64,000 nucleotides of DNA from an uncultured Oscillibacter sp. (GTDB taxonomy: Bacteria; Bacillota; Clostridia; Oscillospirales; Oscillospiraceae). The notes under the pieces are model-generated. The model saw only the letters and a list, made by a program, of their open reading frames with translations. It was not told the origin of the DNA and searched no databases. Below, piece after piece: positions 38,564 to 49,201 of this stretch (its first letter is position 1; each line of letters opens with the position of its first letter). The position numbers and the translations under genes were made by a program. The stretch covers positions 62,001-126,000 of the forward strand of contig CAMNRF010000001.1 in NCBI GenBank assembly GCA_946551795.1. The letters run 5' to 3'.

Positions 38564-39603
38564 TGGGAATCCTCCCCTTTCTGTGCTTCTTCCATCGCCT
38601 TCCGGCGGAGCTGTCCGCAGGAGGCGTCTATATCTCCGCCCAGACTCCGCCGCACGGTGGCGGTGAGACCGTGGGATTCCAGACGCTTTTGAAAGGCCGC
38701 CAGATGCCTGGAGGGCCTCCAGGGGCTCTCCGCCACGTCGTTCAGCGGGATCAGGTTCACGTGGCCGGGCATCCCCCGGAGCTTTTGGGCAATGAGGTCC
38801 GCCTGCCAGTCGTAGTCGTTGACGCCGTCGATCATGGCGTACTCAAAGGAGATCCGCCGCCCGGTCTTTCGGAAATAGTCGTGGCAGGCGTCAAACAGCT
38901 CCTCCACGTCATAGGCCCGGTTCACCGGCATGATCCTGGAGCGGGTCTCGCTGTCCGGCGCATGGAGGGAGACCGACAGCGTCAATTGCAGCTCCAGCTC
39001 CGCCAGGCGCCGGATGCCGGGTACCAGCCCGCAGGTGGACAGGGAGATGTGCCGCATCCCGATGTTCAGCCCGTCGGGGTGGTTCACCAGCTCCAGAAAA
39101 CGCAGCACCGCGTCCAGATTGTCCAGCGGCTCGCCGATGCCCATCAGCACGATGTTGGAGACCGTCTCCCCGGAGTCCAGCTGAGTGAAGATCACCTGGT
39201 CCAATATCTCGGCGGGCGTCAGGTCCCGCACCTTTCCCGCGATGGTGGAGGCACAGAAGGCGCAGCCCATCCGGCAGCCCACCTGGGTGGAGACGCACAC
39301 GGTATTGCCGTGGCGGTAGCGCATGAGGACGGACTCCACGCAATTGCCGTCCGCCAGCTCCCAGAGGTATTTGACGGTGCCGTCCAGCCGGGAGACCTGC
39401 TTGCGGGCAACCCTCGGCGCGGCAAGGGGATCGGTCTGGGCCAGCTTCTCCCGGAGGCTCTTGGGGACATTTCCCATCTCCTCATAGGATTGTATCCCCT
39501 TATGCAGCCAGGTAAACACCTGCTTTCCCCGAAAGGCGGGCTCCCCCATGGATTGCAGAGCCGCCGTCAGCTCCTGGAGGGTCATTGATTTCAGCTCGTT
39601 CAT
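38560..39603 (-). CDS. rlmN: 23S rRNA/tRNA methyltransferase RlmN
   Basis: GCRMGCAFCAST radical-SAM motif, FRGKQVFTWLHKG, LMGIGEPLDN. Confidence 0.97.
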   Translation of the reverse strand: MNELKSMTLQELTAALQSMGEPAFRGKQVFTWLHKGIQSYEEMGNVPKSLREKLAQTDPLAAPRVARKQVSRLDGTVKYLWELADGNCVESVLMRYRHGNTVCVSTQVGCRMGCAFCASTIAGKVRDLTPAEILDQVIFTQLDSGETVSNIVLMGIGEPLDNLDAVLRFLELVNHPDGLNIGMRHISLSTCGLVPGIRRLAELELQLTLSVSLHAPDSETRSRIMPVNRAYDVEELFDACHDYFRKTGRRISFEYAMIDGVNDYDWQADLIAQKLRGMPGHVNLIPLNDVAESPWRPSRHLAAFQKRLESHGLTATVRRSLGGDIDASCGQLRRKAMEEAQKGEDSQ

Positions 39604-40928
39604 GGCTCCCTCGCTTGACGCCGCATGCGGCAGATGTAAAAGCCGTCGGTCCCGTGGCGCTGGGGCCACAGGGTGATCTCCCCCGGGACCTGGCCCAGGG
39701 ACGGCAGAGAGAAAATCTCCCGGGAGAAGTCCGGGTGCTCCGCCAAAAAGGTATCCGCCGTCTGGCCGTTCTCCTCCGGCAGAACCGTACAGGTGGAATA
39801 CACCAGCAGGCCGCCGGGACGGACACAGGCGGACGCGCTGTCCAGAATGTCGTGCTGCACCAGCGGCAGGGAGAAGAGGTCATCCGCCTTCTTATAGCGG
39901 ACGTCCGGCTTTTTCCGGATGATGCCCAGGCCGGAACAGGGGGCGTCCACCAGCACCGCGTCAAACTGTCCCGCCCACTCCGGCGGGCATCTCCTTCCGT
40001 CGGCGGCGGCGGTCTCAAGGCAGGTGAGGCCCAGCCGCGCCGCGCCGTCCCGGATGCGCTTGAGCTTTTTTTCGTGGAGGTCACAGGCCAGCACACGGCC
40101 CTGATCCCCCATGGCGATGGCGGCGGCAAAGGACTTTCCCCCAGGCGCGGCGCACACGTCCAGCACCCGGTCCCCGGGCTTTAGATCCATGGCCATGACC
40201 ACGAGGCGCGCCGCGGGGTCCTGAATGTAGAACATCCCCTTACGAAAAGCGTCCAGGCGCTCCAGATCCCCGGTCCCGGACAGGAGCAGGCAGTCCGGGA
40301 GCCAGGGGTGGAATTCCGCCTCCACGCCCTCCGCCTCCAGGGCCTCCCGGAGCTCCGCCGCCGGTCCCCGCAGGGGATTCACCTGGGCCGCCGCGGGCGG
40401 CTGGCTGTTGCCGGCGGCCAGGAACCGCTCCGCCTCCTCCCTGCCCAGCAGGGACAAGAGGCGCTTTACCAGCCACCTGGGATGGCTGTATCGAATGGAG
40501 AGGTACTTCGCCTCATCCCGCTCCGGGATGGGCGGCAGATTGTCCTTGTTCTGAGAGAGCTTTCGCAGAACGGCATTTACCAGTCCGGCGGCCTGTCCCC
40601 GTCCCGCCGTCTTCGCCAGCTCCACGGAGGTATTCACCGCGGCACTGTCGGGCACCTTGTCCAGAAACAGGATCTGATACGCGCCGATGCGGAGGATGTC
40701 CAGCAGCGGCGGCTGGAGGTGGTCCGGCTTCTGGGAGCAATAGGCGGTGAGGTAGAAATCCAGCAGCAGCCGGTTCTGGGTCACGCCGTAGACGATCCTG
40801 CTGCAAAGCGCCGCCTCGGGTCCGGACAGGCCGTCCCGGCCCAGCTGGGCTCTCAGGGCGGCGTCCGCCCAGGCGCCGCCGGTGCGGCAGCTGCACAGCA
40901 CCCGCAGGGCCGTCTCCCGGGCGCTCAC
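39600..40928 (-). CDS. rsmB: 16S rRNA (cytosine(967)-C(5))-methyltransferase RsmB
   Basis: VLDVCAAPGGKSF, VDAPCSGLGIIRKKPDVRY, YSTCTVLPEEN. Confidence 0.96.
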   Translation of the reverse strand: MSARETALRVLCSCRTGGAWADAALRAQLGRDGLSGPEAALCSRIVYGVTQNRLLLDFYLTAYCSQKPDHLQPPLLDILRIGAYQILFLDKVPDSAAVNTSVELAKTAGRGQAAGLVNAVLRKLSQNKDNLPPIPERDEAKYLSIRYSHPRWLVKRLLSLLGREEAERFLAAGNSQPPAAAQVNPLRGPAAELREALEAEGVEAEFHPWLPDCLLLSGTGDLERLDAFRKGMFYIQDPAARLVVMAMDLKPGDRVLDVCAAPGGKSFAAAIAMGDQGRVLACDLHEKKLKRIRDGAARLGLTCLETAAADGRRCPPEWAGQFDAVLVDAPCSGLGIIRKKPDVRYKKADDLFSLPLVQHDILDSASACVRPGGLLVYSTCTVLPEENGQTADTFLAEHPDFSREIFSLPSLGQVPGEITLWPQRHGTDGFYICRMRRQAREP

Positions 40929-41659
40929 CGCCTGCCTCCCCTGCGTCCGTTATCGCTCCGGCCCAGGAAGATCAGCACGAACCGCAGCAGCTGCAGAGCG
41001 GACATCAGAAGCGCCGCCACATAGGTCATGGCCGCCGCCCGCAGGACCTTCTTCGCCCCGCCGACCTCGTCGCCCTCCAGCAGACCCTGGTCCTCAATGG
41101 CGGCGACGGCCCGGGCGGAGGCGTTGAACTCCACCGGCAGCGTCACCAGCTGGAAAAGTGTTGTCAGGGAGAACAGCAGAATGCCCGCCAGAAACAGCGT
41201 CTGGCTGTACAGCACCATGCCGATGATCAGCAGAATAAAGGAGAACTTGGAGCCGATCTGGGTGGCGGGGATGATGGCGCCCCGCAGCCGCACGGGGCCG
41301 TAGTTCTCTGCGTACTGGACGGCGTGGCCCGCCTCATGGGCCGCCACGCCCACCGCCGCGATGGTGGGGGCATTGTAGACGGAGTCCGAGAGATAGATGG
41401 TGTTGTCCCTGGGATCGTAGTGGTCCGTCAAATTTCCCCGGCAGGGGCGGATGGGCACATCGTACACGCCGTGGGCGTGGAGGACCGCCTCCGCCGCCTG
41501 GGCGCCGGTGAGACGCCTGCGGTTGTTGACGGCGCTGTACCGCCGGAAGTTTCCGCTGACCTGGACCTGGGCCCAGAGGGAGAGAATCATCACCGGGATC
41601 AGCAGAATACAGTAGAGGTTGTTGGCAAGAAAATCTCCGTAGTTGTAGTAGTAAGGCAT
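40925..41659 (-). CDS. YugP-type membrane zinc metallopeptidase
   Basis: HEAGHAVQYAENY zinc motif, DHYDPRDNTIYLSDSVY. Confidence 0.93.
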   Translation of the reverse strand: MPYYYNYGDFLANNLYCILLIPVMILSLWAQVQVSGNFRRYSAVNNRRRLTGAQAAEAVLHAHGVYDVPIRPCRGNLTDHYDPRDNTIYLSDSVYNAPTIAAVGVAAHEAGHAVQYAENYGPVRLRGAIIPATQIGSKFSFILLIIGMVLYSQTLFLAGILLFSLTTLFQLVTLPVEFNASARAVAAIEDQGLLEGDEVGGAKKVLRAAAMTYVAALLMSALQLLRFVLIFLGRSDNGRRGGRR

Positions 41660-41672
41660 AAAAATCCTCGAT

Positions 41673-42593
41673 TCAGCATTGGATTGGGTGCCCCAGCAGG
41701 TAGGCCGCCGCGGTCATCCGCTTTCCCCCCCGGGCCTGGAGCTCCAGAATCCGCAGGAGCCTGCCGTCTCCACAGGCGACGTCGATCCCCTGCTTTCCCG
41801 CCGCCGTAACGGTTCCGGGCCGGGCCGCGGTCTCCTCCCCAAGCTCCCGCACGGAGTAGAGCTTCATGGGCTCCCCGCCGATGACATCCGTAGAGGCGCA
41901 GGGCCAGGGAATCAGCCCCCGCACCTGGCAGGCGATCCCGTGGGCGGAGCGGGTCCAGTCCACGGGGGACATCTCCCTGCTGAGCATGGAGGCATAGGTC
42001 TGCCGGCTCCCGTCCTGGGGCGTCCGGCCGGCAGTTCCGTCCGCCAGGGACGCCACCGCCTCAGAGAGCGCCTCCGCCCCCAGCTCCGCCAGACGGGCCG
42101 TCAGAGACTGGGCGTCCTCCTCCGCCCCGATGGGCGTGGACTTCTGCAAAATCACGTCCCCGGCATCCAGCTCCTTCGCTATATGCATGATGGAGACGCC
42201 GGTCTCCGTCTCGCCGTTCAAAATCGCCCAGTTGATGGGAGCCGCGCCCCGGTACTTGGGCAGAAGGGACGAGTGGACGTTGATGGAGCCATAGGGCGGA
42301 ATATGCAGGATGTCCTCCGGCAGAATCTTCCCATAGGCCGCCACCACGATCAGCTCCGGCGACAGCTCCCGCACCAGGTTCAGCACCCCGCCGTCCCGCA
42401 TGGTGAGAGGCTGGTAAACCGGGATTTCTTTTATCAAGGCATATTCCTTTACTGGCGAGAAGGCCAGCTTATGCCCCCGGTTTTTCGGCTTGTCCGGCTG
42501 AGTGAGCACCCCGCAGACCATGTGGCCGTCCTCCACCATGCGGCGCAGCGACGACACGGCGAACTCCGGCGTCCCCATGAAGAGAATTCGCAT
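41673..42593 (-). CDS. fmt: Methionyl-tRNA formyltransferase
   Basis: MRILFMGTPEFAVSSLRRM, NVHSSLLPKYRGAAPINWAI. Confidence 0.97.
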   Translation of the reverse strand: MRILFMGTPEFAVSSLRRMVEDGHMVCGVLTQPDKPKNRGHKLAFSPVKEYALIKEIPVYQPLTMRDGGVLNLVRELSPELIVVAAYGKILPEDILHIPPYGSINVHSSLLPKYRGAAPINWAILNGETETGVSIMHIAKELDAGDVILQKSTPIGAEEDAQSLTARLAELGAEALSEAVASLADGTAGRTPQDGSRQTYASMLSREMSPVDWTRSAHGIACQVRGLIPWPCASTDVIGGEPMKLYSVRELGEETAARPGTVTAAGKQGIDVACGDGRLLRILELQARGGKRMTAAAYLLGHPIQC

Positions 42594-42597
42594 GGGC

Positions 42598-43092
42598 TTA
42601 CTCCTCCTCCTCGTCCAGATACTCCTGCAGCTCCTCCTCCGTGAGGAAGTGGTCGATGTGCTCGGTGTACATATGGCCGTCCAGATGCTCGATCTCGTGG
42701 CAGAAGGCCCGGGCCGTCAGGCCCTCGCCCTCGGCCTCAAACCAGTTTCCATCCCGGTCCTGGGCCCTGATCCGCACCACATTGGGCCGGGTGACGATAC
42801 CCCATTTGCCGGGGACGCTGAGACAGCCCTCCAGCCCCGTCTGCTCGCCGCTCTGGGCGATGATCTCGGGATTGATCAGCTCCAGATACTCCTCCGAGTC
42901 CTCGTCCAGCACCAGGCAGACCCGGCGCAGCACCCCCACCTGGGGCGCCGCGAGCCCCGCGCCGCTGGCCTCCTCCAGCGTCTCCGCCATGTCGTCCAGC
43001 AACTGGTGCAGACGGGCGTTGAAGTCCGTCACGGGGCGGCAGACCTTGGTCAGGCAGTCCGCCCCCTGTTCCACAATTTTACGCAATGCCAT
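42598..43092 (-). CDS. def: Peptide deformylase
   Basis: GAGLAAPQVGVLRRV, GLEGCLSVPG, CHEIEHLDG. Confidence 0.97.
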   Translation of the reverse strand: MALRKIVEQGADCLTKVCRPVTDFNARLHQLLDDMAETLEEASGAGLAAPQVGVLRRVCLVLDEDSEEYLELINPEIIAQSGEQTGLEGCLSVPGKWGIVTRPNVVRIRAQDRDGNWFEAEGEGLTARAFCHEIEHLDGHMYTEHIDHFLTEEELQEYLDEEEE

Positions 43093-43133
43093 ACGTTTTA
43101 TCCTCCCCAATGGTCCGGACCCTTGTTTTGGAC

Positions 43134-45602
43134 TCACTCCAGTCCGTTGCAGTCCGCAAAAATATGAAGTCCGCGGTTTTCGCGGCTGTTGGCAAATTCC
43201 TTGATGACCCAGCTCACCACTTCCCTGGTGGGCCGGTCGTTCTTCCCCACCAGCAGCACCCGGTAGCGGTAGCGGTTGTTCAGCTTCACCACCGGCGCCG
43301 GTGCGGGGCCCAGAACCTCCGGCTGGCTGGCCGCCACCTGATCCGCCGCGCACAGAACCCGCAGCCGCTCCCGCAGGGCCGCGGCCGCCCGCAGGACGCG
43401 CCCTTCCTCCGCTCCGGAGACCGTGAAGGTGAAGAGGTCCGCGAAGGGCGGGCAGCGCCGCAGACGCCGCAGACGGATCTCCTGTTCATAAAACCCCTCG
43501 TAGTCCTGCCGGGCGGCACAGCGGATCACGTCGTTTTGCGGCGTATAGGTCTGGATCACCGCGCGGCCTGTCCGCTCTCCCCGGCCCGCACGGCCCACCA
43601 CCTGGGTCAGCAGGCTGAAGGTCCGCTCCGCGGAGCGGTAGTTGTCCACATACAGCGAAAGGTCGGCGCAAAGAACCCCCACCAGCGTCACATTCTCAAA
43701 ATCCAGTCCCTTGGCCACCATCTGGGTGCCCAGGAGGATGGGAATCTTTTCCCTTTCAAACTGAGACAAAATCTCCTCATGGCGGCCGGAGGCCGTGTCC
43801 GCGTCCATGCGCAGAATCCCCGCCTCCGGAAACAGGTCCCGCAGCTCCTCCTCCACCCGCTGGGTGCCGGTTCCCACGTGCTTCATCAGGCCGCCGCACA
43901 CGGGGCAGGTCTCGCTCACCCGCTGGGAGTGGCCGCAGTAGTGGCACATCAGCCGCCCGTTGGCGGAGTGGTAGGTCAGCGCCGTGCTGCACCGGGGACA
44001 CTCCGGCACATGTCCGCACTCCCCGCACAGCAGCATGCGGCTGCTGCCCCGGCGGTTCAAAAACAGAATGCTCTGCTCCCCCCGGGAGAGAGTTTTCTCC
44101 AGCTCCCGCCGCAGAACGGCGCCGATCAATCCGGGATTCCCCCCGCGGATCTCCTCCCGCAGGTCCGCCACCAGCACCTCCGGCAGGCTCCGGCGGTTGT
44201 AACGCTGCCGCAGCACCGCCCTGTGGTAAATTCCGCTCTCCGCGGCCCACGCGGTCTCCACCGCCGGCGTGGCGGAGCCCAGCACCAGCGTGGCCTTGCT
44301 GCGGCCGCAGAGGTATTTTGCCACGTCCCGGGTGTGATACCGGGGCGGGTTCTCCGACTGGTAGCTGGCCTCCTGCTCCTCGTCCAAAATAATCAGCCCC
44401 AGGTTCCGCAGCGGGGCGAAGATGGCGGAGCGGGTGCCCAGCACCACCTGGACCTCTCCCCGCCGGATGCGCTTCCACTGGTCGTAACGCTCCGTCATGC
44501 GCAGTCCGCTGTGGAGCATGGCGGCCCGGTCCCCAAAATAGGAGGAGAACTTCCGCATCATCTGGGGCGTCAGCGCGATCTCCGGCACCAGCACCATGGC
44601 GTCCCTGCCCCGGGCCAGCATCTCCTGCACCAGGCGCAAATAGACCTGGGTCTTTCCGCTGCCGGTGACGCCCTGGAGCAGCACCGCCTGGGCGGCGGGC
44701 TCCTCCGTCAGGGAGAGAATCTGGTCAAAGGCGGCCTGCTGCTCCCCGCTCAGCACGATGGCCGGCCCCGGTTCCACCTGCTCCGGAGGGGCGAGCCGCA
44801 GGGACTCCTCCTCGGAAAAGGTCACCAGGCCGCTCTTCTCCAGAGCCCGCAGCGTCCTCATGGACGCGCCGGTGAAATAGCACACGTCGGCGGCGGAAGT
44901 CCGTCCGGCGGAGGCCAGAAGACGCACCGCCTCGTACCGCTGGGGCGCGGAGCGCCGTTTCGGCTCCACCGCGGCCAGGGCCTCCTCCGCGGGAAGGGCC
45001 AGCTCCGCCATCCGGCGGGACCGGTCCACCACCTTCCGCCTGGCGGCGGTCTCACAGGTCACCAGGCCCGCCTTCTGGAGCTTCCACAGCACCGTGTCTG
45101 TCTGACCACCGCAGCTGGACCGCAGCGTCTCCGCATCCGCGCTGCCGCCGCCCGCGTACAGCACGTCCAAAATCGGAATGGCCTGCTTGACAGAGGCGGC
45201 CATACCGTCAGCCGTCAGCCGGTCCATCTGGGGGTCCGCCAGCTTCCAGACCTCCCGGAGCTGGTACCACAGTCCGGTGGGCAGGATGGCCTTCACCGCC
45301 TCAAAGAGCGTGCAGAAGTACCGCTGCCGCATCCACAGCGCCAGCTCGATCTCCGCCCGGTCCAGCACCGGCTCCCGGTCCAGCACCGCGGTCAGGGGCT
45401 TGAGACGCTTCGTCCGCTCCCCCGTTCCCCGGGCCAGGACCACCCCCTCAGAGCTGCGGTTTCCCCGTCCGAAGGGAACCATCACCCGGACGCCGGGGAC
45501 AGCGGTCTCCAGCATAGCCTCCGGCACCAGATAGTCGTAGGGCTTATCGATGGCATAGGGCGCGGCACTGACCGCGACCTTGCAAATCACAGCGGCCTCC
45601 AA
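43134..45602 (-). CDS. priA: Primosomal protein N' (PriA helicase)
   Basis: LLQGVTGSGKTQVYL, ILDEEQEASYQSENPPRYHTRDVA, Zn motifs CGECGHVPECPRCSTALTYH. Confidence 0.97.
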   Translation of the reverse strand: MEAAVICKVAVSAAPYAIDKPYDYLVPEAMLETAVPGVRVMVPFGRGNRSSEGVVLARGTGERTKRLKPLTAVLDREPVLDRAEIELALWMRQRYFCTLFEAVKAILPTGLWYQLREVWKLADPQMDRLTADGMAASVKQAIPILDVLYAGGGSADAETLRSSCGGQTDTVLWKLQKAGLVTCETAARRKVVDRSRRMAELALPAEEALAAVEPKRRSAPQRYEAVRLLASAGRTSAADVCYFTGASMRTLRALEKSGLVTFSEEESLRLAPPEQVEPGPAIVLSGEQQAAFDQILSLTEEPAAQAVLLQGVTGSGKTQVYLRLVQEMLARGRDAMVLVPEIALTPQMMRKFSSYFGDRAAMLHSGLRMTERYDQWKRIRRGEVQVVLGTRSAIFAPLRNLGLIILDEEQEASYQSENPPRYHTRDVAKYLCGRSKATLVLGSATPAVETAWAAESGIYHRAVLRQRYNRRSLPEVLVADLREEIRGGNPGLIGAVLRRELEKTLSRGEQSILFLNRRGSSRMLLCGECGHVPECPRCSTALTYHSANGRLMCHYCGHSQRVSETCPVCGGLMKHVGTGTQRVEEELRDLFPEAGILRMDADTASGRHEEILSQFEREKIPILLGTQMVAKGLDFENVTLVGVLCADLSLYVDNYRSAERTFSLLTQVVGRAGRGERTGRAVIQTYTPQNDVIRCAARQDYEGFYEQEIRLRRLRRCPPFADLFTFTVSGAEEGRVLRAAAALRERLRVLCAADQVAASQPEVLGPAPAPVVKLNNRYRYRVLLVGKNDRPTREVVSWVIKEFANSRENRGLHIFADCNGLE

Positions 45603-45623
45603 TGCCCCGCCCCCTCTCGCCTG

Positions 45624-45848
45624 TTACTCCTGCTCTTCTTCCGCCCTCATGAGGTCCGTACTGCCGGCGTCCAGGCGGCCCTCCGCCACCTCGTTGATGG
45701 CCAGGGTCACCGGCTTTTCCTCCAGCGGCTCCCCGATCTCCTCGGCGGCCTCAGCGATCTGGCGGGCCCGGCGGGCCACCACATTCACCAGCATATAGCG
45801 GTTGGGAACATAGCTTGTCAATTTGTCCATTGCGGGATACAGCATCAT
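45624..45848 (-). CDS. rpoZ: DNA-directed RNA polymerase omega subunit
   Basis: NRYMLVNVVARRARQIAE..KPVTLAINEVAEGRL. Confidence 0.93.
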   Translation of the reverse strand: MMLYPAMDKLTSYVPNRYMLVNVVARRARQIAEAAEEIGEPLEEKPVTLAINEVAEGRLDAGSTDLMRAEEEQE

Positions 45849-45920
45849 AGTACTCTACTTCCATTCTGCCAAATCAGGCGTAAAATTTTTGCCGGAAACC
45901 GCCGCCGTTGAAAAACAGCC

Positions 45921-46517
45921 TCAATCTCCGCTGATGATCTCCATGCGCTCCTTGGGCTTGCAGTGCTCCGCGGTCATGATGGCGTCCAGCTCCCGCACCG
46001 CGCTCTCCACATTGTCGTTGATGACAAAGTAGTCATAGGTGTGGGCCGTCTGGAACTCCACCTTGGCCCGCAGCAGCCGCTTCTGGACCTTTTCGGGGCT
46101 GTCGGTGCCCCGCTCGGTGAGACGGCGCTCCAGCTCGGCCCAGCTGGGCGGGGCGATGAAGATGCTCACCGTCTCCGGCCGCTTGCTCTTCACCTGGATG
46201 GCCCCCTGGATCTCGATGTCCAGGATCACGTCCTCTCCCCGGTCCATGGCCTCGTCCACATACCGCTTGGGGGTGCCGTAGAAATTGCCTACATACTCCG
46301 CGTACTCCAAAAAGTCCCCCCTGGCGATCCACTGCCGGAAGGTATCCACCTCCAGGAAGTGATAGTGCACGCCGTTCTCCTCGCCGGGCCGAATCTCCCG
46401 GGTGGTGGCGGATACGGAGAAATACACGTTCTTTCTCCGTTCCAGCAGCGATTTGAGCACGGTGCTCTTGCCGACCCCCGACGGGCCGGAGACAATAAAG
46501 GTCTTTCCCCTCTTCAT
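45921..46517 (-). CDS. gmk: Guanylate kinase
   Basis: [37 protein letters not shown]. Confidence 0.97.
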   Translation of the reverse strand: MKRGKTFIVSGPSGVGKSTVLKSLLERRKNVYFSVSATTREIRPGEENGVHYHFLEVDTFRQWIARGDFLEYAEYVGNFYGTPKRYVDEAMDRGEDVILDIEIQGAIQVKSKRPETVSIFIAPPSWAELERRLTERGTDSPEKVQKRLLRAKVEFQTAHTYDYFVINDNVESAVRELDAIMTAEHCKPKERMEIISGD

Positions 46518-46768
46518 ATGCGCTCACTCTCCTCCGTATTCTCCGCTCTGCCGCCAAACCGCTCCGGCGGCAGGGCCGACAGGATCACATGGCCGCTGTC
46601 CGCCACAAAGACGGAGGCGGTCTTGCGTCCATAGGTGGCGTCGATCAGCAGCCCCCGCTCCCGGGTCTCCTGAATCATGCGCTTCACCGGGGCGGAGTCC
46701 GGGCTGATGACGGCCACCAGCCGCTCCTCCGACACCAGGTTTCCAAATCCGATATTGATCAGCTTCAT
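46514..46768 (-). CDS. remA: RemA family extracellular matrix regulator (DUF370)
   Basis: [50 protein letters not shown]. Confidence 0.95.
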   Translation of the reverse strand: MKLINIGFGNLVSEERLVAVISPDSAPVKRMIQETRERGLLIDATYGRKTASVFVADSGHVILSALPPERFGGRAENTEESERI

Positions 46769-46771
46769 GGC

Positions 46772-47653
46772 TCACTCCACATTCTGGACCTGCTCGCGCA
46801 TCTTCTCCACCTCGGCCTTGAGGCCCACCACCACCTGGGCAATCTCCACATCGCTGCACTTGGAGCCGATGGTATTGGACTCCCGGTTGACCTCCTGGAT
46901 CAGAAAGTCCATCTTCCGGCCCATGGGGTCATCGGACTCCAGCATGGTCCGCAGCTGGCTCACGTGGCTCCGCAGACGGACGGTCTCCTCGTCCACCGCC
47001 ACCTTGTCGGCGTAGATGGCCGCCTCGGTGAGGATGCGCTGCTCGTCCACCGCGGCGCTCTGGAGCACCTCCTGCATCCTGGCGGTGAGCTTCCGGCGGT
47101 ATTCCGCCACCGTCTCCGGGGAGCGGGCCTCCACCTGGGCGGTGTAGGACAGGATGTTGTCCAGGCGGTTCCCGATGTCCTCCGCCAGCCTGGCGCCCTC
47201 CGTGGCCCGCATGGCGTTGAAGGCCGTCAGGGCCTCCTCCAGCACGGCGCACAGGTCGCCGCTGACCGTCTCCAGGTCCTCGTCCGCCTTGGTGACGGTG
47301 AGGACGTCCGGAAAGCGGGCCAGCTGGTCGGGCGTGACTTTATAGGCCGTGGGACCGCAGACCTCCGCCAAGGTGTTCAGCGCAGCGGCGTACTGGGCCG
47401 CCAGCTCCCGGTTGACCGTGACCTTTGCCACGTCGGCGGCGGAGGCGTCCACGGCGATGAACACATCCACCTTTCCCCGGGAGACGGTCTTCTGCACGCT
47501 GCTCTTCACCGCGTCCTCGGCAAAGGTGTACATCCGGGGCATCTTCACCGTACAGTCCAGATAGCGGTTGTTGACGGAGCGCACCTCCACAGTGATGTCC
47601 CGCTTGTGCAGCTCCCGCCTCGCCCGGCCGTAGCCGGTCATACTCTTGATCAA
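46772..47653 (-). CDS. YicC family protein, TTG start (L/M-IKSMTGYG)
   Basis: IKSMTGYGRARREL start, YADKVAVDEETVRLRSHV, KMDFLIQEVNRESNTIGSK. Confidence 0.94.
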   Translation of the reverse strand: MIKSMTGYGRARRELHKRDITVEVRSVNNRYLDCTVKMPRMYTFAEDAVKSSVQKTVSRGKVDVFIAVDASAADVAKVTVNRELAAQYAAALNTLAEVCGPTAYKVTPDQLARFPDVLTVTKADEDLETVSGDLCAVLEEALTAFNAMRATEGARLAEDIGNRLDNILSYTAQVEARSPETVAEYRRKLTARMQEVLQSAAVDEQRILTEAAIYADKVAVDEETVRLRSHVSQLRTMLESDDPMGRKMDFLIQEVNRESNTIGSKCSDVEIAQVVVGLKAEVEKMREQVQNVE

Positions 47654-47675
47654 ATCTGTTCCCTCCCTAGACTCT

Positions 47676-48299
47676 TCAGCAGCAGAAGAAGTACCCGCCG
47701 CCGTTGCAGAGCGTATAGATACAGCACAGCTCCAGGCACAGATTGCCCGGGCAGACCTCCGTTCCAAAGGGGCCGCCGCCGGGCCGGTAGGCGCCCCGGG
47801 GTCCGCCCGCCATAAAGTTCAGCGCCTGGCGGTACTCCGGATTGCCGGGGTCCATCTGGCAGGCGGTCTCATAGTACCGCTTTGCCTCGTCCATCCAGCC
47901 CCGGCGGTAGCAGATCACGCCCTTGAGAAAATTCCACTCGGCGTTGTGGTCGCTGTAATTGGCCAGCAGCGCCTCGGCCCGGCTCAGATCGCCGGAGTTG
48001 ACCGCCATGCGGGCCTGCTGGAGCACGGAGGAGGAGCCGGAGGACCGGTACTGCTGCCCGCCTCCGTAGCTGTAGCCGCCATAGCTGCTTCCCGGCCGCC
48101 CGCCGCCTCCGCTGCGCTCCTTGGTGATCTGCTCGTAGGCGGCGTTGATCTCCTTCATCCGCTCCTGGGCCAGATCCGCCAGAGGATTGTCGTGGTAGTT
48201 GTCCGGGTGGTACTTCCGGGCCAGGTCCCGGTAGGCCTTTTTGATCTCTTCATCCGTCGCGCTCTCGGAGACGCCTAAAACCTGATAGGGATCGTTCAT
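47676..48299 (-). CDS. DnaJ (J-domain) protein with TPR-like region and Cys-rich C-terminus
   Basis: DPYQVLGVSESATDEEIKKAYRDLARKYHPDN; C-term CLELCCIYTLCNGGGYFFCC. Confidence 0.9.
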   Translation of the reverse strand: MNDPYQVLGVSESATDEEIKKAYRDLARKYHPDNYHDNPLADLAQERMKEINAAYEQITKERSGGGGRPGSSYGGYSYGGGQQYRSSGSSSVLQQARMAVNSGDLSRAEALLANYSDHNAEWNFLKGVICYRRGWMDEAKRYYETACQMDPGNPEYRQALNFMAGGPRGAYRPGGGPFGTEVCPGNLCLELCCIYTLCNGGGYFFCC

Positions 48300-49201
48300 G
48301 TGGTTTCCTCTTCATTCTTGTGATTCTTTCTGATCCTGCCCCGCCGGACCGCCTGGAACGTGCCGTCCAGCACGGCCCTTCCCACCTGGAAGAGGCCGGT
48401 GTACAGGGTGCTCTCCAAAACCGGCGTCCATACGCCGAAGTCCCACAGCTCAAAGGCCGTCGCCATCATGTGGATCGAGTGGTCCAGCGTCACGGCGAAT
48501 TCCCGCCGCGCCTCCGCCGTCCAGACGCCGCCCTCCAGGCCGAAGCGCAGCGCCACGGGGTTGTAGTTCCCGGAGGCGGCGTCCTTTTTCAGATCGTCCG
48601 CCGCGTCCACCAGGTAGACCCACCGCCCCAGGTGGTACAGCAGCTGCCCCAGCACCCGCCGCCGGACAGGGTCCTCCACCTCTCCGGCGGCCGCGCCCAG
48701 CAGCGCCGCGAAGGCGTCCGCCGCCCGGTCGATGGAGGGACACCGCTCCTCCTCCAGACGCCCCAGCAGCTCCAGCTGGCGGCGGGCCGCCTTGTCAAAC
48801 CCGGGCCGGAGAGACGCCGCCCTGCGATAGGCGGGCTCCAGAACTCCGGCGACGCCTCGATATTTCAGCCCGTGGAGCCAATCGTGGTCCGCCACGCCGT
48901 CCCGCAGCTGCCAGTAGGCCAGAATGACGCTCTCATCCGCCGCCAGCTCCAGAGCGGCGCTGGGCGGCTGAAAGCTCCTCCGCCGGAGAGGGCTGACGAG
49001 GCATCTGGCCTTATCAGGCCCCTCCTCCACAGGGGCGGACAGGAGAATGGCCAAAAAGGTGAAATCGTAATTGAGGATAAACCGGGCCGCCGGCCCATAC
49101 CGCCGGCCCAGCGTGTGGCACAGTCCGCAGTAGACGCGGCGGAACCGCTCTGTCTCCTCCTCCGGCAGTGTCCCAAGGGGCGGCCTGACATAGCCGTACA
49201 T
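48296..49201 (-). CDS. DUF5685 family protein
   Basis: MYGYVRPPLGTLPEEETERFRRVYCGLCHTLGRRYG; next to J-domain gene. Confidence 0.8.
   Translation of the reverse strand: MYGYVRPPLGTLPEEETERFRRVYCGLCHTLGRRYGPAARFILNYDFTFLAILLSAPVEEGPDKARCLVSPLRRRSFQPPSAALELAADESVILAYWQLRDGVADHDWLHGLKYRGVAGVLEPAYRRAASLRPGFDKAARRQLELLGRLEEERCPSIDRAADAFAALLGAAAGEVEDPVRRRVLGQLLYHLGRWVYLVDAADDLKKDAASGNYNPVALRFGLEGGVWTAEARREFAVTLDHSIHMMATAFELWDFGVWTPVLESTLYTGLFQVGRAVLDGTFQAVRRGRIRKNHKNEEETT

Noticed and set aside
41328-41420. CRISPR-like or tandem repeat arrays anywhere in the window
   Set aside because: No regularly spaced direct repeats with unique spacers were seen; the only direct repeats noted are the two 13-bp copies near 15.4 kb.
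43086-45911. 941-aa plus-strand ORF opposite priA
   Set aside because: Antisense shadow of the GC-rich priA frame; low-complexity His/Gly/Arg/Pro-rich translation with no recognisable domain.
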